Positions 1 to 8,855 of a DNA stretch of 64,000 nucleotides are shown here, in pieces. The DNA lies in contig NZ_CP053351.1 in NCBI RefSeq assembly GCF_013394655.1, positions 3,574,001-3,638,000 on the forward strand, read 5' to 3'. Both the position numbers and the translations under genes were made by a program. Origin of the DNA: Winogradskyella schleiferi. GTDB taxonomy: Bacteria; Bacteroidota; Bacteroidia; Flavobacteriales; Flavobacteriaceae. The first letter of the stretch is position 1. Every line of letters starts with the position of its first letter. The notes under the pieces are model-generated. The model saw only the letters and a program-made list of their open reading frames with translations, did not search any database and was not told the DNA's origin.

Positions 1-85
1 AAAGCAGTAAGTTTAGGACTTCTCTAGCGACCCAGCAATCTCAAGTTTTTTTTATAATAACCATAACCTAAAAACAATAGGAATT
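1..85. other. Leader region of metK, nothing identified
   Basis: This short stretch before metK begins at the window edge. I see no open gene, promoter box or convincing riboswitch fold. A SAM-responsive element is conceivable for metK, but the sequence seen here does not show one, and its upstream part would lie outside the window. Confidence 0.4.
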
Positions 86-1339
86 ATGCCATATTTATTT
101 ACTTCGGAAAGTGTTTCTGAAGGCCATCCAGACAAAGTTGCAGATCAAATTAGTGATGCTTTAATCGATAATTTTTTAGCTTTCGATCCTGAATCTAAAG
201 TAGCTTGCGAAACGTTAGTCACCACAGGGCAAGTCGTTCTTGCTGGCGAGGTAAAATCCAACACCTATTTAGATGTACAAAAAATTGCCAGAGATACCAT
301 AAACAAAATAGGCTACACTAAAAGTGCTTATATGTTTGATGGCAATTCTTGTGGTGTTTTTTCAGCTATTCACGAACAATCGGAAGAGATTAATCGTGGT
401 GTGGATAGAGCCACAAAAGAAGAACAAGGTGCTGGTGACCAAGGTATGATGTTTGGTTACGCCACAAATGAAACCGACAATTTTATGCCTTTGGCTTTAG
501 ATTTGTCGCACAATATTTTAAAAGAGTTGGCAGAATTACGTCGCGAAAATAAAGACATTACTTATTTGAGACCTGATTCGAAAAGTCAGGTAACTATTGA
601 ATATAGTGATGACAATGTACCACAACGCATCGATTCTATCGTAGTTTCTACGCAGCATGACGAGTTTGATACTGATGATGATATGTTGGCGAAAATTAGA
701 AAGGATATCATTGAGATATTAATTCCTAGAGTCATTGCTAAGTTGCCGGAACATATTCAAAATTTATTTAATGATGACATCACCTATCACATCAATCCAA
801 CTGGAAAGTTTGTTATTGGCGGACCACATGGAGATACAGGTTTAACCGGTCGTAAGATTATTGTTGATACTTATGGTGGAAAAGGCGCACATGGTGGAGG
901 CGCATTTTCAGGAAAAGATCCAAGTAAAGTAGATCGAAGTGCTGCTTATGCTACACGGCATATCGCCAAAAATTTAGTTGCTGCCGGATTATGTGATGAA
1001 ATTCTGGTACAGGTCTCTTACGCTATTGGTGTTGTAAAACCAATGGCCATATTTGTTGATACCTACGGTACTTGCCATTTTAATTTAACCGATGGCGAAA
1101 TCGCAAAAACTGTAGAAAAACTATTTGATATGCGTCCTGCTGCTATAGAAAGTCGTTTAAAATTAAGACAACCAATGTATAGCGAAACAGCAGCCTATGG
1201 CCATATGGGAAGACAACATGAAGTGGTCAGCAAATCATTTCAGCAACCCAATGGAGAATCTATTACATTAGATGTAGAGTTGTTTACATGGGAAAAGTTG
1301 GATTATGTTGATAAAGTGAAAGCGGCTTTTGAAATTTAG
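86..1339 (+). CDS. metK: S-adenosylmethionine synthetase (methionine adenosyltransferase)
   Basis: This cytosolic enzyme makes S-adenosylmethionine from ATP and methionine. The 417-residue protein has the family length plus small insertions. The N-terminus carries GHPDK with the catalytic histidine at residue 14. The signature GAGDQG is at 115-120, and the glycine-rich P-loop-like segment GGGAFSGKD is at 270-278. It stands alone, transcribed towards folA, and ends at a shared bidirectional terminator. The start is the first ATG, directly before [10 protein letters not shown], which matches the usual N-terminus. Identification is by strong motif recognition. Confidence 0.98.
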   Translation: MPYLFTSESVSEGHPDKVADQISDALIDNFLAFDPESKVACETLVTTGQVVLAGEVKSNTYLDVQKIARDTINKIGYTKSAYMFDGNSCGVFSAIHEQSEEINRGVDRATKEEQGAGDQGMMFGYATNETDNFMPLALDLSHNILKELAELRRENKDITYLRPDSKSQVTIEYSDDNVPQRIDSIVVSTQHDEFDTDDDMLAKIRKDIIEILIPRVIAKLPEHIQNLFNDDITYHINPTGKFVIGGPHGDTGLTGRKIIVDTYGGKGAHGGGAFSGKDPSKVDRSAAYATRHIAKNLVAAGLCDEILVQVSYAIGVVKPMAIFVDTYGTCHFNLTDGEIAKTVEKLFDMRPAAIESRLKLRQPMYSETAAYGHMGRQHEVVSKSFQQPNGESITLDVELFTWEKLDYVDKVKAAFEI

Positions 1340-1361
1340 TGAAATAATTAAATTCAGATAT

Positions 1362-1400
1362 AAAAAACACCCTAACTGTTATTGTAGTTAGGGTGTTTTA
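1362..1400. terminator. Bidirectional intrinsic terminator between metK and folA
   Basis: The arms AAAACACCCTAACT and AGTTAGGGTGTTTT surround an 8-nt loop. An A-run on the left and a T-run on the right make it usable for both convergent genes. Confidence 0.85.
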
Positions 1401-1449
1401 GTTTAAATAGCCAACATTTAAAATTCAATTATGACAAAAAAACCTGTCA

Positions 1450-2382
1450 CTATTTCCTGATATACGTAATAAATGAAAACGCATACGCATGATTATCATC
1501 GGCATTATGAGTTTTTCTGTTCACTTCTTCCCATTTGGATTTATCAATTTCCGGGAAAAATGCGTCTGCATTTTCGAAGGTGGAATGTACTCGCGTAATT
1601 TCTAGCTTATCCACTAAAGGCATCGCTTGTTTATATATTTCGCCACCACCAATTACAAACGGCTGTTTATCAAATCTAGCTGCATCAAGCGCATCCTCTA
1701 AAGAGTTTACAACAATAACACCTTGAGGAACTTTGTAATCCTTTTGCCTTGTTATGACAATATGTGTTCTATTCGGTAAGGGCTTTGGGAAACTTTCAAA
1801 AGTTTTGCGTCCCATAATAATATGGTGACCATTGGTCAGTGATTTAAAATGTTTAAGATCATCACTTAAATGCCATATCAGACTATTATCTCTTCCGATA
1901 GCATTGTCTTCTCCAGCAGCAACAATAATAGTTAATTCAGAGGTCTTTTTTTTTTCAGAAACTTTAGAAGTTTCCTTCGCTTCATTATAAGCTTGCGTTT
2001 GCGCTATTTTGGTTTCTTCCTTTAGGAAATTTTGCTTTAATTTCTCTATACGTGCTTGTTGCAGGTTTACGAGCTTGTCCAGTTGCTGTTTTTCCCATTC
2101 TTTACCCATAAATTGATGCGTAATGAACACGGAAATAAAATGATAAATAAAGATAATCAGCCAAGCCAATATGGCATATACAAACCAATTTATGCCTGCA
2201 ATTGTAAAATCTTTACCGATACCTAAAACCGTATTTGCTAAAATTAAAAAGACAGCACCAATCAAAAAGAGTACAAAATGTATGTACAAACGCTTCTTTT
2301 GCCTAATACGTTTTTGAGCATTTTCTATGAGCTCTAATTGATCTTTATCTATAGTTGAGACTGGTTTTTTCTTCCCGAACAT
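1450..2382 (-). CDS. folA: Fusion of a 2TM membrane domain with dihydrofolate reductase
   Basis: The C-terminal half (about residues 150-310) is a complete dihydrofolate reductase, which reduces dihydrofolate with NADPH. It shows IVAAGEDNAIGRDNSLIWHL, the HHIIMGRKTFESFP strand and the VIGGGEIY glycine motif. The N-terminal part (1-95) is charged, then has two membrane helices (about 32-55 and 63-87) like the bacterial 2TM domain. A lysine/glutamate-rich, probably coiled-coil linker (about 95-148) joins them. The enzyme is therefore predicted to be tethered to the inner membrane. A TATCTTTA box (2401-2408, minus strand) is a possible -7 element. thyA lies nearby on the same strand, and the two act in the same cycle. 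The DHFR call is firm; the reason for the tether is unknown. Confidence 0.93.
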   Translation of the reverse strand: MFGKKKPVSTIDKDQLELIENAQKRIRQKKRLYIHFVLFLIGAVFLILANTVLGIGKDFTIAGINWFVYAILAWLIIFIYHFISVFITHQFMGKEWEKQQLDKLVNLQQARIEKLKQNFLKEETKIAQTQAYNEAKETSKVSEKKKTSELTIIVAAGEDNAIGRDNSLIWHLSDDLKHFKSLTNGHHIIMGRKTFESFPKPLPNRTHIVITRQKDYKVPQGVIVVNSLEDALDAARFDKQPFVIGGGEIYKQAMPLVDKLEITRVHSTFENADAFFPEIDKSKWEEVNRKTHNADDNHAYAFSFITYIRK

Positions 2383-2638
2383 AATCGTAATTTAATAGGA
2401 TAAAGATACTTTTTTTTAACTTTATCATTGTAGTATTTCATGGAGTTTTAACAATTAATAATTCCGAAATCGATATAGTTGAAAATCAAGGGGTAAGCAC
2501 AATTACCATATGTTGTTAATCTATTAAAATTACAAGATTAATTTTGCATACATCAATAAAAAGCCTTGGCTATTTTATGAAAATGACAATTCTTTAATTT
2601 TTAGGCATTTAATCGATTAAGAATGTGCTTTTCTTTTA

Positions 2639-2646
2639 TATTTTTG
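2639..2646 (+). promoter_or_regulatory. Bacteroidota -7 promoter box (TATTTTTG)
   Basis: TATTTTTG matches the TAnnTTTG consensus 22 bases before the start codon of the CBM48 protein. I see no clear -33 TTG at the expected distance. Confidence 0.7.
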
Positions 2647-2668
2647 CGCCGTAATTAAATTAATTATT

Positions 2669-2971
2669 ATGGCAATTAAAAAGCAGTATTTAAAAAGTAA
2701 GCCAGTTTGTAAGGTAACATTTTCTGTACCTGCAGAAGAGGCAAAAAGTGTAGCAGTTGTTGGAAGCTTTAACGAGTGGAATACTAAAAAAGCTACAAAA
2801 TTGAAAAAATTAAAAAACGGAACTTTTAAAGGAACGTTAGATTTAGAAAAAGACAACTCTTATGAGTTTAGATACCTAGTTGATGGTACTTCTTACGTCA
2901 ACGATGAACAAGCAGATTCTTATGCTTGGAATGAGTTCGCTGGAGCAGAAAACAGTGTGATCAATTTATAA
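2669..2971 (+). CDS. Small isoamylase early-set / CBM48-like glycogen-binding domain protein
   Basis: This 100-residue protein is almost entirely one beta-sandwich of the isoamylase N-terminal (CBM48/AMPK-beta) type. Characteristic are VAVVGSFNEWN (about 28-38), the basic K-rich strand after it, GTFKGTLDLE and YEFRYLVDG. Family members bind alpha-glucans, either as parts of larger enzymes or as regulatory domains. Here the domain stands alone without a catalytic partner, so its role is not known. It has its own promoter and a strong terminator and lies between folA and thyA on the opposite strand. Confidence 0.85.
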   Translation: MAIKKQYLKSKPVCKVTFSVPAEEAKSVAVVGSFNEWNTKKATKLKKLKNGTFKGTLDLEKDNSYEFRYLVDGTSYVNDEQADSYAWNEFAGAENSVINL

Positions 2972-3005
2972 GATTTTCTTATAAAACTTACGACATTAAA
3001 AAAAT

Positions 3006-3036
3006 AGCGTTTCGACTTTTCGGAACGCTTTTTTTT
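3006..3036 (+). terminator. Intrinsic terminator after the CBM48 gene
   Basis: A hairpin with arms AGCGTTTCG and CGGAACGCT (one wobble pair) and a short loop is followed by eight T residues. Confidence 0.85.
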
Positions 3037-3054
3037 GTTGTAAGATTTGAATAA

Positions 3055-3879
3055 CTAAACTGCCACCTTCCCTCTAATATGAGGATGAGGATTGTAATCC
3101 TCAAGTGTGAAGTCTTCAAATTCAAAATCAAAAATATCTTTAATTTCAGGATTCAAAATCATTTTAGGCAATGGTCTTGGTTCTCTAGAGAGTTGTAATT
3201 CCAATTGTTCCATATGATTATTATAAATGTGAGCATCACCAAAGGTGTGGATAAAATCGCCAGCTTCGAAACCACAAACTTGAGCCATCATCATCGTGAA
3301 TAGAGCATAAGATGCTATATTGAAAGGCACGCCTAAAAAGATATCTGCACTACGTTGATAAAGTTGGCAAGATAATTTTCCATTAGCGACATAAAACTGA
3401 AAAAAGGCATGGCATGGTGGCAATGCTGCTTTTCCATTAGCTACATTCTCAGAAAATGATTTAGATGTATCTGGTAAAACCGAAGGGTTCCAAGCAGAAA
3501 CCAACATTCTACGACTATTAGGATTGTTTTTTAAAGTCGCAATGATCTCCTTTATCTGGTCGATGTCTTCACTCGCCCAATTTCGCCATTGATGGCCATA
3601 AACGGGTCCGAGGTCACCATTTTCATCTGCCCATTCGTTCCAGATTCTTACGCCATTTTCGGTTAGATATTTGGTGTTTGTATCGCCCTTTAAAAACCAA
3701 AGCAATTCATATATAATAGATTTCAGATGTAATTTTTTGGTGGTTACCATCGGAAAACCTTCACTCAAATCGAAACGCATTTGGTAACCAAAAACACTTT
3801 TTGTTCCTGTACCTGTTCTATCTCCTTTTTCGTTGCCTTCTGCTAAAACGTGTTTTACTAGGTCGTGGTATTGTTTCAT
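3055..3879 (-). CDS. thyA: Thymidylate synthase
   Basis: This enzyme converts dUMP to dTMP using methylene-tetrahydrofolate. The 274-residue length is near the bacterial ThyA norm of about 264. Visible motifs are [11 protein letters not shown] near the N-terminus, the phosphate-binding pair RR at 123-124, the nucleophile Cys156 in [11 protein letters not shown], and the dUMP/folate segment [18 protein letters not shown] (about 175-192). It works with the dihydrofolate reductase encoded about 0.7 kb downstream, which regenerates tetrahydrofolate. The start is a clean ATG. Confidence 0.98.
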   Translation of the reverse strand: MKQYHDLVKHVLAEGNEKGDRTGTGTKSVFGYQMRFDLSEGFPMVTTKKLHLKSIIYELLWFLKGDTNTKYLTENGVRIWNEWADENGDLGPVYGHQWRNWASEDIDQIKEIIATLKNNPNSRRMLVSAWNPSVLPDTSKSFSENVANGKAALPPCHAFFQFYVANGKLSCQLYQRSADIFLGVPFNIASYALFTMMMAQVCGFEAGDFIHTFGDAHIYNNHMEQLELQLSREPRPLPKMILNPEIKDIFDFEFEDFTLEDYNPHPHIRGKVAV

Positions 3880-3886
3880 AGGCCCT

Positions 3887-3906
3887 ATTCCTGCGAAAGC
3901 AGGAAT
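3887..3906. repeat. Small palindromic repeat, copy 1, flanking the PLD-TPR gene
   Basis: The 20-nt sequence ATTCCTGCGAAAGCAGGAAT is a hairpin with 8-nt perfect arms. A near copy, read on the other strand, occurs at 5181-5200 on the far side of the PLD-TPR gene and differs at two positions. Confidence 0.75.
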
Positions 3907-4035
3907 CTTATTATTAATTAGAAAATATTTAAAATTTCATGAAATTATTCTTGAAAAATCGAAATTAAAAAAAACATGTATATCAGTTGAATATCAGTCA
4001 AAAATAATATCAAAAGTTATCAACTCAGAAAAAAA

Positions 4036-5163
4036 TTATGGATTATTCAATAGCATTTCGATATCATCCAAATCATGGAAATCTTTGAAGTTTTCATCTA
4101 AATTTTCAAAGATTTCTTTAGCATAATTAGCATATTTTCTTTGTGTAGGGTAATTTCTATTAATAAAGGTCTCAGCAAAATCAATATAGGTTTTCATTAA
4201 TGTGTAACTATCAACTCCCTCCTTGTTTCTAATAATTTGAGAACAAGTTTTTGTTAATTCTATTTCTACTTTATCTGCAGCATTTGTACTTCCACGACAA
4301 TCTAACGCATTCATCTTGTTTTTATACCATACTGAAGTATTAGGATCCTTCTCAATCGCAAAATCAAAATATTTTATCGCATTTTTGTAATCCTCCATTG
4401 CGCTATATGAGCAACCAATGAGATTCAAACATTCAGGAGTTTTCATACCAACTTTATAGGCATTAAAAGCATAAGTTAAAGCTTTTGTGTTCTTTCCCAA
4501 TCTGAGATAGCACCATCCTAACAAACTTATAGCATCTATATTTTCTTGTTCACTTTCTAAAATTTTGTTTAGTAGATTTATGCTGTCTGAATATTCTTTT
4601 AAATTGTATTTTAATTGAGCCTCTGCAAATTCAAATTTCCCATTAATAAAATCATTGTTTTCCTTCTCTATATATTCTCTTTCAAATTCCGTTGCATTTT
4701 CAATTAATTTAACGTTTATGTTATCATTGTTTCCTTTTATAGAGTTTAATTTTAAACTATCAAACTCATTTGTAAACTTTTGAATTATTTGTTTATTATC
4801 AACAAATACAACATTTTCTTCATTTTTCGATTCAGCATGATTTGTCCAGTTATAAGAACCTGTAGAACCAAAATTTGTATCGACAATAAAAAATTTATGA
4901 TGAAAATTTTCGGATGGATTAAAGAAATATAATTTCCCACCATTTTCTATAAATCTATCCCAGCCAATAGATTTTGTTGAATTATTAATAGAATCATCTC
5001 TGATAATTATTTCTATACTAATACTTTGATCCAATTTGAGTAATAATGCATTATAAATACGCTTATTAGTAAACCAAGCTACTGCAATTTTTATTGAATT
5101 TTCAGCGTCGATTATTGCCTTAATAATTTCACTTTCAATATTATCAAAATACAATTTAATCAT
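4036..5163 (-). CDS. Phospholipase D-like domain protein with TPR repeats
   Basis: The N-terminal 130 residues are a single PLD-superfamily domain with a complete HKD motif: H88, K90, D95, then GSYN at 102-105. Such single-motif proteins usually dimerise to form one active site and include nucleases (Nuc/BfiI type) as well as lipases. The C-terminal two thirds (about 165-345) contain tetratricopeptide-like helices (ALTYAFNAYKVG, NAIKYFDFAIEKDPN). There is no signal peptide, so it is probably cytosolic. The gene is visibly more AT-rich than thyA and the transporter around it and is bracketed by two copies of a small palindrome, suggesting acquisition by transfer. A nuclease or defence effector role is possible but unproven. 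Confidence 0.8.
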   Translation of the reverse strand: MIKLYFDNIESEIIKAIIDAENSIKIAVAWFTNKRIYNALLLKLDQSISIEIIIRDDSINNSTKSIGWDRFIENGGKLYFFNPSENFHHKFFIVDTNFGSTGSYNWTNHAESKNEENVVFVDNKQIIQKFTNEFDSLKLNSIKGNNDNINVKLIENATEFEREYIEKENNDFINGKFEFAEAQLKYNLKEYSDSINLLNKILESEQENIDAISLLGWCYLRLGKNTKALTYAFNAYKVGMKTPECLNLIGCSYSAMEDYKNAIKYFDFAIEKDPNTSVWYKNKMNALDCRGSTNAADKVEIELTKTCSQIIRNKEGVDSYTLMKTYIDFAETFINRNYPTQRKYANYAKEIFENLDENFKDFHDLDDIEMLLNNP

Positions 5164-5180
5164 AGAATAAAGTTCATGAG

Positions 5181-5200
5181 ATTCCTGCGTTCGCAGAAAT
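5181..5200. repeat. Small palindromic repeat, copy 2, flanking the PLD-TPR gene
   Basis: ATTCCTGCGTTCGCAGAAAT is an imperfect palindrome. Its reverse complement matches the copy at 3887-3906 at 18 of 20 positions. It lies in the 41-nt gap between the PLD-TPR gene and the transporter stop codon. Confidence 0.7.
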
Positions 5201-5204
5201 TGGG

Positions 5205-6920
5205 TTACCCAATTATCATCCCAGCAATAGTTGCCGAAACCAATGAAGCCAATGTACCACCAATTAAAGCTTTCATTCCAAATTTAGATAACTGTGTTCG
5301 TTGTCCTGGCGCCAATGAACCAATACCGCCTATTTGGATGCCAATTGAGGCGAAATTGGCAAAACCACATAGCATGTATGTTGCCATGATTATTGATTTT
5401 TCATAAGTAAGATGCGTTGTGTTTGCTACGTTTTTCAAATCCGCTAATTGAATGTAGCCTATAAATTCACTTGCGGCTAATTTAATTCCTAGCAGCTGCC
5501 CCATTAACGCCATATCTTCTGAAGCGACTCCAATTAACCACATTAAAGGTGCAAAAACGTAACCTAAAAGAAATTCCAAGGATAGACTATCATATGGTGT
5601 ATTTGCAGCGATAACCTCGTTCAAAGATGTAAAATGCCAATTAACATTCCATTTTTCAATAATAATACCGTCAAAACCTGCAATACCTCCTAAGATTCCA
5701 TTTATCATAGCAATAAAAGCCACGAAAACCAAAAGCATCGCTCCGACATTAACAGCTAACCTTAATCCTTCTGTAGTTCCATTAGCAATGGCCTCTAAAA
5801 TGTTTGAACCTATTTTTTCTTGAGATACAGCCACGTCTGTATTTATTTTTTCTGTTTGTGGAAATAATATTTTTGAAATCACAATAGCTCCTGGTGCTGC
5901 CATCACTGAAGCTGCTAATAAATGTTTCGCATAAAATAACTGTAAAGCTTCGTCCTCTCCTCCTAAGAAACCAATGTATGCCGCTAAAACCGCTCCTGCA
6001 ACCGTCGCCATGCCTCCAATCATAACAAGGAGAATTTCAGACTTATTCATTTTTTCCAAATATGCTTTAATCAACAAAGGTGCTTCGGTCTGACCTAAGA
6101 AAATATTACCTGCAACACTTAAACTTTCGGCACCTGATATACCTAAAACTTTAGTCAACAACCAACCCATGCCTTTTACGACTTTTTGAATCAACCCTAA
6201 GTAAAATAACACGGAAGTTAAAGCTGAGAAAAATATAATTGTTGGTAATACCTGAAATGCAAATATGAAACCGAATGACGTGACATCCAACATACCGCCA
6301 AATAAGAATTCGCTACCGGCTTGTGTAAAGCCAAGTATGGCTATAAAACCTTGACCAATAAACTCGAAAGCAGATTTCACAACATCTACCTTTAAGACTC
6401 CAATAGCTATTATAAGTTGAAATAGTAATCCCAACCCAACCGTTTTCCAATTAATGGCTTTGCGGTTACTACTAAATAAGAATGCGATAAAGATTAAGGT
6501 TACCATACCTAAAATTCCTCGCCATAAACTTGTTATCGAGAATCCTTGATTTGGTATAATAGTATCCGTTTTAACTTCAGTAGAAGCAACAACAGCATCA
6601 CTCTTTAGAGCTTTGAGATTAAAGCTGATTTCTTTTCCAGAAAAAACCAAAGTAGAATCAGTTAATTCTGTAATCTTATATTTATCAATTGAGTTTAATG
6701 AATCGTTCGGATAAAGTACCAACAGATTATTTTGGTACATATAATCGCCTTCAAGATTCTTGTTAGAATTAGAAGAAAATTTAAATTCTCCTTTTTTAAA
6801 CTCTAAGGTATCATAATTACTTTGCGGAGATGTGGACTCCCAAGTTTTTTCAAGTTCCTGTGCTGTAATTGAAGAAAGACCAATAAAAATAGCAAGAAAG
6901 GCCTTGAAAAACTGATTCAT
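5205..6920 (-). CDS. Concentrative nucleoside transporter with secreted N-terminal domain
   Basis: Residues about 130-571 form a CNT/NupC-type nucleoside permease, which takes up nucleosides with a sodium or proton gradient. Recognisable segments are LPTIIFFSALTSVLFYLG, GAESLSVAGNIFLGQTEAPL (the conserved substrate-site region) and ATYMLCGFANFASIGIQIGG. Unlike NupC (about 400 residues), it begins with a signal peptide (1-20, ending ITAQ) and a beta-rich lipocalin-like region (about 25-110). That would place an extra domain in the periplasm before the first membrane helix (about 131-150). It follows the BFN gene on the same strand after 15 nt, so co-transcription is likely. Confidence 0.93.
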   Translation of the reverse strand: MNQFFKAFLAIFIGLSSITAQELEKTWESTSPQSNYDTLEFKKGEFKFSSNSNKNLEGDYMYQNNLLVLYPNDSLNSIDKYKITELTDSTLVFSGKEISFNLKALKSDAVVASTEVKTDTIIPNQGFSITSLWRGILGMVTLIFIAFLFSSNRKAINWKTVGLGLLFQLIIAIGVLKVDVVKSAFEFIGQGFIAILGFTQAGSEFLFGGMLDVTSFGFIFAFQVLPTIIFFSALTSVLFYLGLIQKVVKGMGWLLTKVLGISGAESLSVAGNIFLGQTEAPLLIKAYLEKMNKSEILLVMIGGMATVAGAVLAAYIGFLGGEDEALQLFYAKHLLAASVMAAPGAIVISKILFPQTEKINTDVAVSQEKIGSNILEAIANGTTEGLRLAVNVGAMLLVFVAFIAMINGILGGIAGFDGIIIEKWNVNWHFTSLNEVIAANTPYDSLSLEFLLGYVFAPLMWLIGVASEDMALMGQLLGIKLAASEFIGYIQLADLKNVANTTHLTYEKSIIMATYMLCGFANFASIGIQIGGIGSLAPGQRTQLSKFGMKALIGGTLASLVSATIAGMIIG

Positions 6921-6935
6921 AAAATATGGAGTTAA

Positions 6936-7553
6936 TTAACGTTTAGAAATTTCATCCCTTATTTTAGCCGCCTTTTCGTAGTCTTCATTAGTTACGGCTT
7001 CGTCTAAGAGCGAATTTAGCTCATCGAGAGATTTATTTTTATAACCTTCTTGTTCTGCTGATGCAGCTTCGATTTCTTCAACTATGAGGTCATCAACAAG
7101 AATACTATCCTGTTCTTCATCTTCCTCTTTTTTAGGATTGACTTTCAGGTAAATCCCTGCTTTGTCCAAAATATTTTTATAAGTAAAAATTGGTGCCTGA
7201 AAACGTAAGGCCAATGCAATAGCATCACTAGTTCTAGCATCGATAATTTCTTCAATTTTATCGCGTTCACAGATTAAACTTGAATAAAACACACCATCAA
7301 CCAACTTATGAATAATCACTTGTTTAACGACAACATCGAAACGGTCTGCGAAGTTTTTAAATAAATCGTGAGTCAAAGGACGTGGAGGGCGAATTTCCTT
7401 CTCCAATGCGATAGCAATAGATTGTGCTTCAAAAGCACCAATAACTATTGGCAATTTTCGGTCACCATCTACTTCATTAAGTATTAAAGCGTAGGCACCA
7501 TTTTGGGTTTGACTGTAAGAAATGCCTTTGATATTTAAACGAACTAAACTCAT
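6936..7553 (-). CDS. Bifunctional nuclease family protein (BFN/DUF151) with UVR motif
   Basis: Residues 1-135 match the BFN/DUF151 fold (LPIVIGAFEAQSIAIALE, RPLTHDLF, IDARTSDAIALALRF). An acidic linker (about 140-165) leads to a UvrB/UvrC-like helical hairpin at about 177-205 (LDELNSLLDEAVTNEDYEKA). This layout is usual in Bacteroidota. Plant and archaeal relatives have reported DNase/RNase activity; the bacterial role is unsettled. It sits 15 nt upstream of the nucleoside transporter, which fits a loose link to nucleic-acid turnover and salvage, but that is inference. Confidence 0.9.
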   Translation of the reverse strand: MSLVRLNIKGISYSQTQNGAYALILNEVDGDRKLPIVIGAFEAQSIAIALEKEIRPPRPLTHDLFKNFADRFDVVVKQVIIHKLVDGVFYSSLICERDKIEEIIDARTSDAIALALRFQAPIFTYKNILDKAGIYLKVNPKKEEDEEQDSILVDDLIVEEIEAASAEQEGYKNKSLDELNSLLDEAVTNEDYEKAAKIRDEISKR

Positions 7554-7601
7554 ATATTAAAACTAAAATCCTCAACCTTCTAGATTGAGGTTACCTTTTC
7601 C

Positions 7602-7620
7602 ACCTTTCCTTAGGAAAGGT
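7602..7620. repeat. REP-like palindrome (single copy)
   Basis: ACCTTTCC-TTA-GGAAAGGT is a perfect 8-nt-arm hairpin. It shares the CCTTTCC/GGAAAGG core with the two longer copies between etfB and etfA. Confidence 0.6.
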
Positions 7621-7823
7621 CATAATTCTAATTTTGGAATTATGGGTAAGGCAAAACACAAAGAACTGTTTAAATTTGGACTTTACCAACTTGATTTTAC
7701 AGATTTGGTTAATTTCATCTATACTTTCGATAAAACGTAAGCGAATAAGTCAAATCTGAATTTAAAGAGTCCTTATTAATCTTAATCCACCAGATTAAAA
7801 TTGGATTTTAAAGGTAATAAAAA

Positions 7824-7852
7824 AAAACCTCTAAGCAAGCCTAGAGGTTTTT
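7824..7852 (-). terminator. Intrinsic terminator of etfA
   Basis: The arms AAACCTCTA and TAGAGGTTT enclose a short loop. The A-run to the left is the U-tract for the minus-strand transcript coming from etfBA. Confidence 0.85.
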
Positions 7853-7880
7853 AAACTGAGATACTGCCATAAAAGCGGTA

Positions 7881-8843
7881 TTATGCGTTTGCAGCTTTAA
7901 AAGCTTTTAATTTTTCAATGAGTTTTGGAACAACTTCAAATGCATCACCTACAACACCGTAGTCTGCAGCCTTAAAGAAAGGCGCTTCAGGATCTGTATT
8001 GATAACCACTTTGACTTTTGAAGCATTGATACCTGCCAAATGCTGAATCGCTCCAGAAATACCAATGGCAATATATAAATTAGACGCAACAGGTTTTCCT
8101 GTTTGCCCAACGTGTTCGCCATGTGGTCTCCATCCTAAATCCGATACAGGTTTCGAACAAGCTGTAGCTGCCCCTAAAACTTCGGCAAGTTCTTCAATCA
8201 TTCCCCAATTTTCTGGGCCTTTAAGACCTCTTCCTCCTGAGACAACAATTTCCGCATCGGCAATACTTACTTTATCAGTTGCTTTATCAACAGACTCTAC
8301 AGTGACGCCAGAATCTGGAATTGATGGCGAAAAGCCTTCTACAGAAGCACTGCCTCCCGAATCTACCAATCCGAATGAATTATTGGATAGACCAACAATT
8401 TTCACATCAGTTGTTATTTCTGTATTGGCAAAAGCTTTATTTGTAAATGCTGAATGTTTTACTGTAAATGGTGACACACTTGATGGTGCTTCTACCACAT
8501 TGGCTACGTAACCTGCGTCCAAACCTACAGCCAATAATGGCGCTAAGTATTTACTATTCGCACTAGAACTGACCACAACTACTTTTGCACCTTCATTTTT
8601 TGCAGCATTTTCTATAATGGCTGCATATTTTTTGGCGTTAAACGCTTTTAAACTATCGTCTTTAACTAAAAGTACTTTAGAGGCTCCGTAATTTCCAAGC
8701 GTTTCCGCATTATCCGCATTAACAGCAACTGCCGTCACTGAAGTTCCCATTTGGTCGGCAATAGCTTTGGCGTAAGACACGACTTCTAAAGCCGCTTTTT
8801 TTAATTTTCCGTTTTCGGATTCTGTATATACTAGAATTGACAT
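7881..8843 (-). CDS. etfA: Electron transfer flavoprotein alpha subunit
   Basis: EtfA pairs with EtfB to carry electrons from acyl-CoA dehydrogenases to the quinone pool through ETF-quinone oxidoreductase. The 320-residue protein has the N-terminal ETF domain and a C-terminal FAD-binding domain (about 197-318). Recognisable are SGGRGLKGPENW, DLGWRPHGEHVGQTGKPV and the block YIAIGISGAIQHLAG. It lies downstream of etfB with a 125-nt gap occupied by a REP-like inverted pair, and both share one strand and one terminator. Confidence 0.97.
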   Translation of the reverse strand: MSILVYTESENGKLKKAALEVVSYAKAIADQMGTSVTAVAVNADNAETLGNYGASKVLLVKDDSLKAFNAKKYAAIIENAAKNEGAKVVVVSSSANSKYLAPLLAVGLDAGYVANVVEAPSSVSPFTVKHSAFTNKAFANTEITTDVKIVGLSNNSFGLVDSGGSASVEGFSPSIPDSGVTVESVDKATDKVSIADAEIVVSGGRGLKGPENWGMIEELAEVLGAATACSKPVSDLGWRPHGEHVGQTGKPVASNLYIAIGISGAIQHLAGINASKVKVVINTDPEAPFFKAADYGVVGDAFEVVPKLIEKLKAFKAANA

Positions 8844-8855
8844 AAAATTTTATTT

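Larger units (their letters stand above)
7554..7880. other. Intergenic region between BFN and etfA with hairpins
   Basis: There is no gene here. From the left it holds a small inverted repeat CTCAA/TTGAG, the palindrome ACCTTTCCTTAGGAAAGGT (7602-7620, related to the REP-like elements near etfBA), an imperfect repeat around ATAATTCTAATTTTGGAATTAT, about 150 nt of featureless AT-rich sequence, and the etfA terminator. Confidence 0.6.

Noticed and set aside
1..85. SAM riboswitch for metK
   Set aside because: No recognisable aptamer in the visible part; the upstream half is outside the window.
3833..4126. Open frame across the thyA-PLD gap
   Set aside because: It spans the 5' end of thyA antisense and the palindrome and has no protein-like features.
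8065..8511. Long open frame opposite etfA
   Set aside because: Antisense shadow of a well-recognised gene; the same applies to those opposite etfB, hppA, pnp and trkA.
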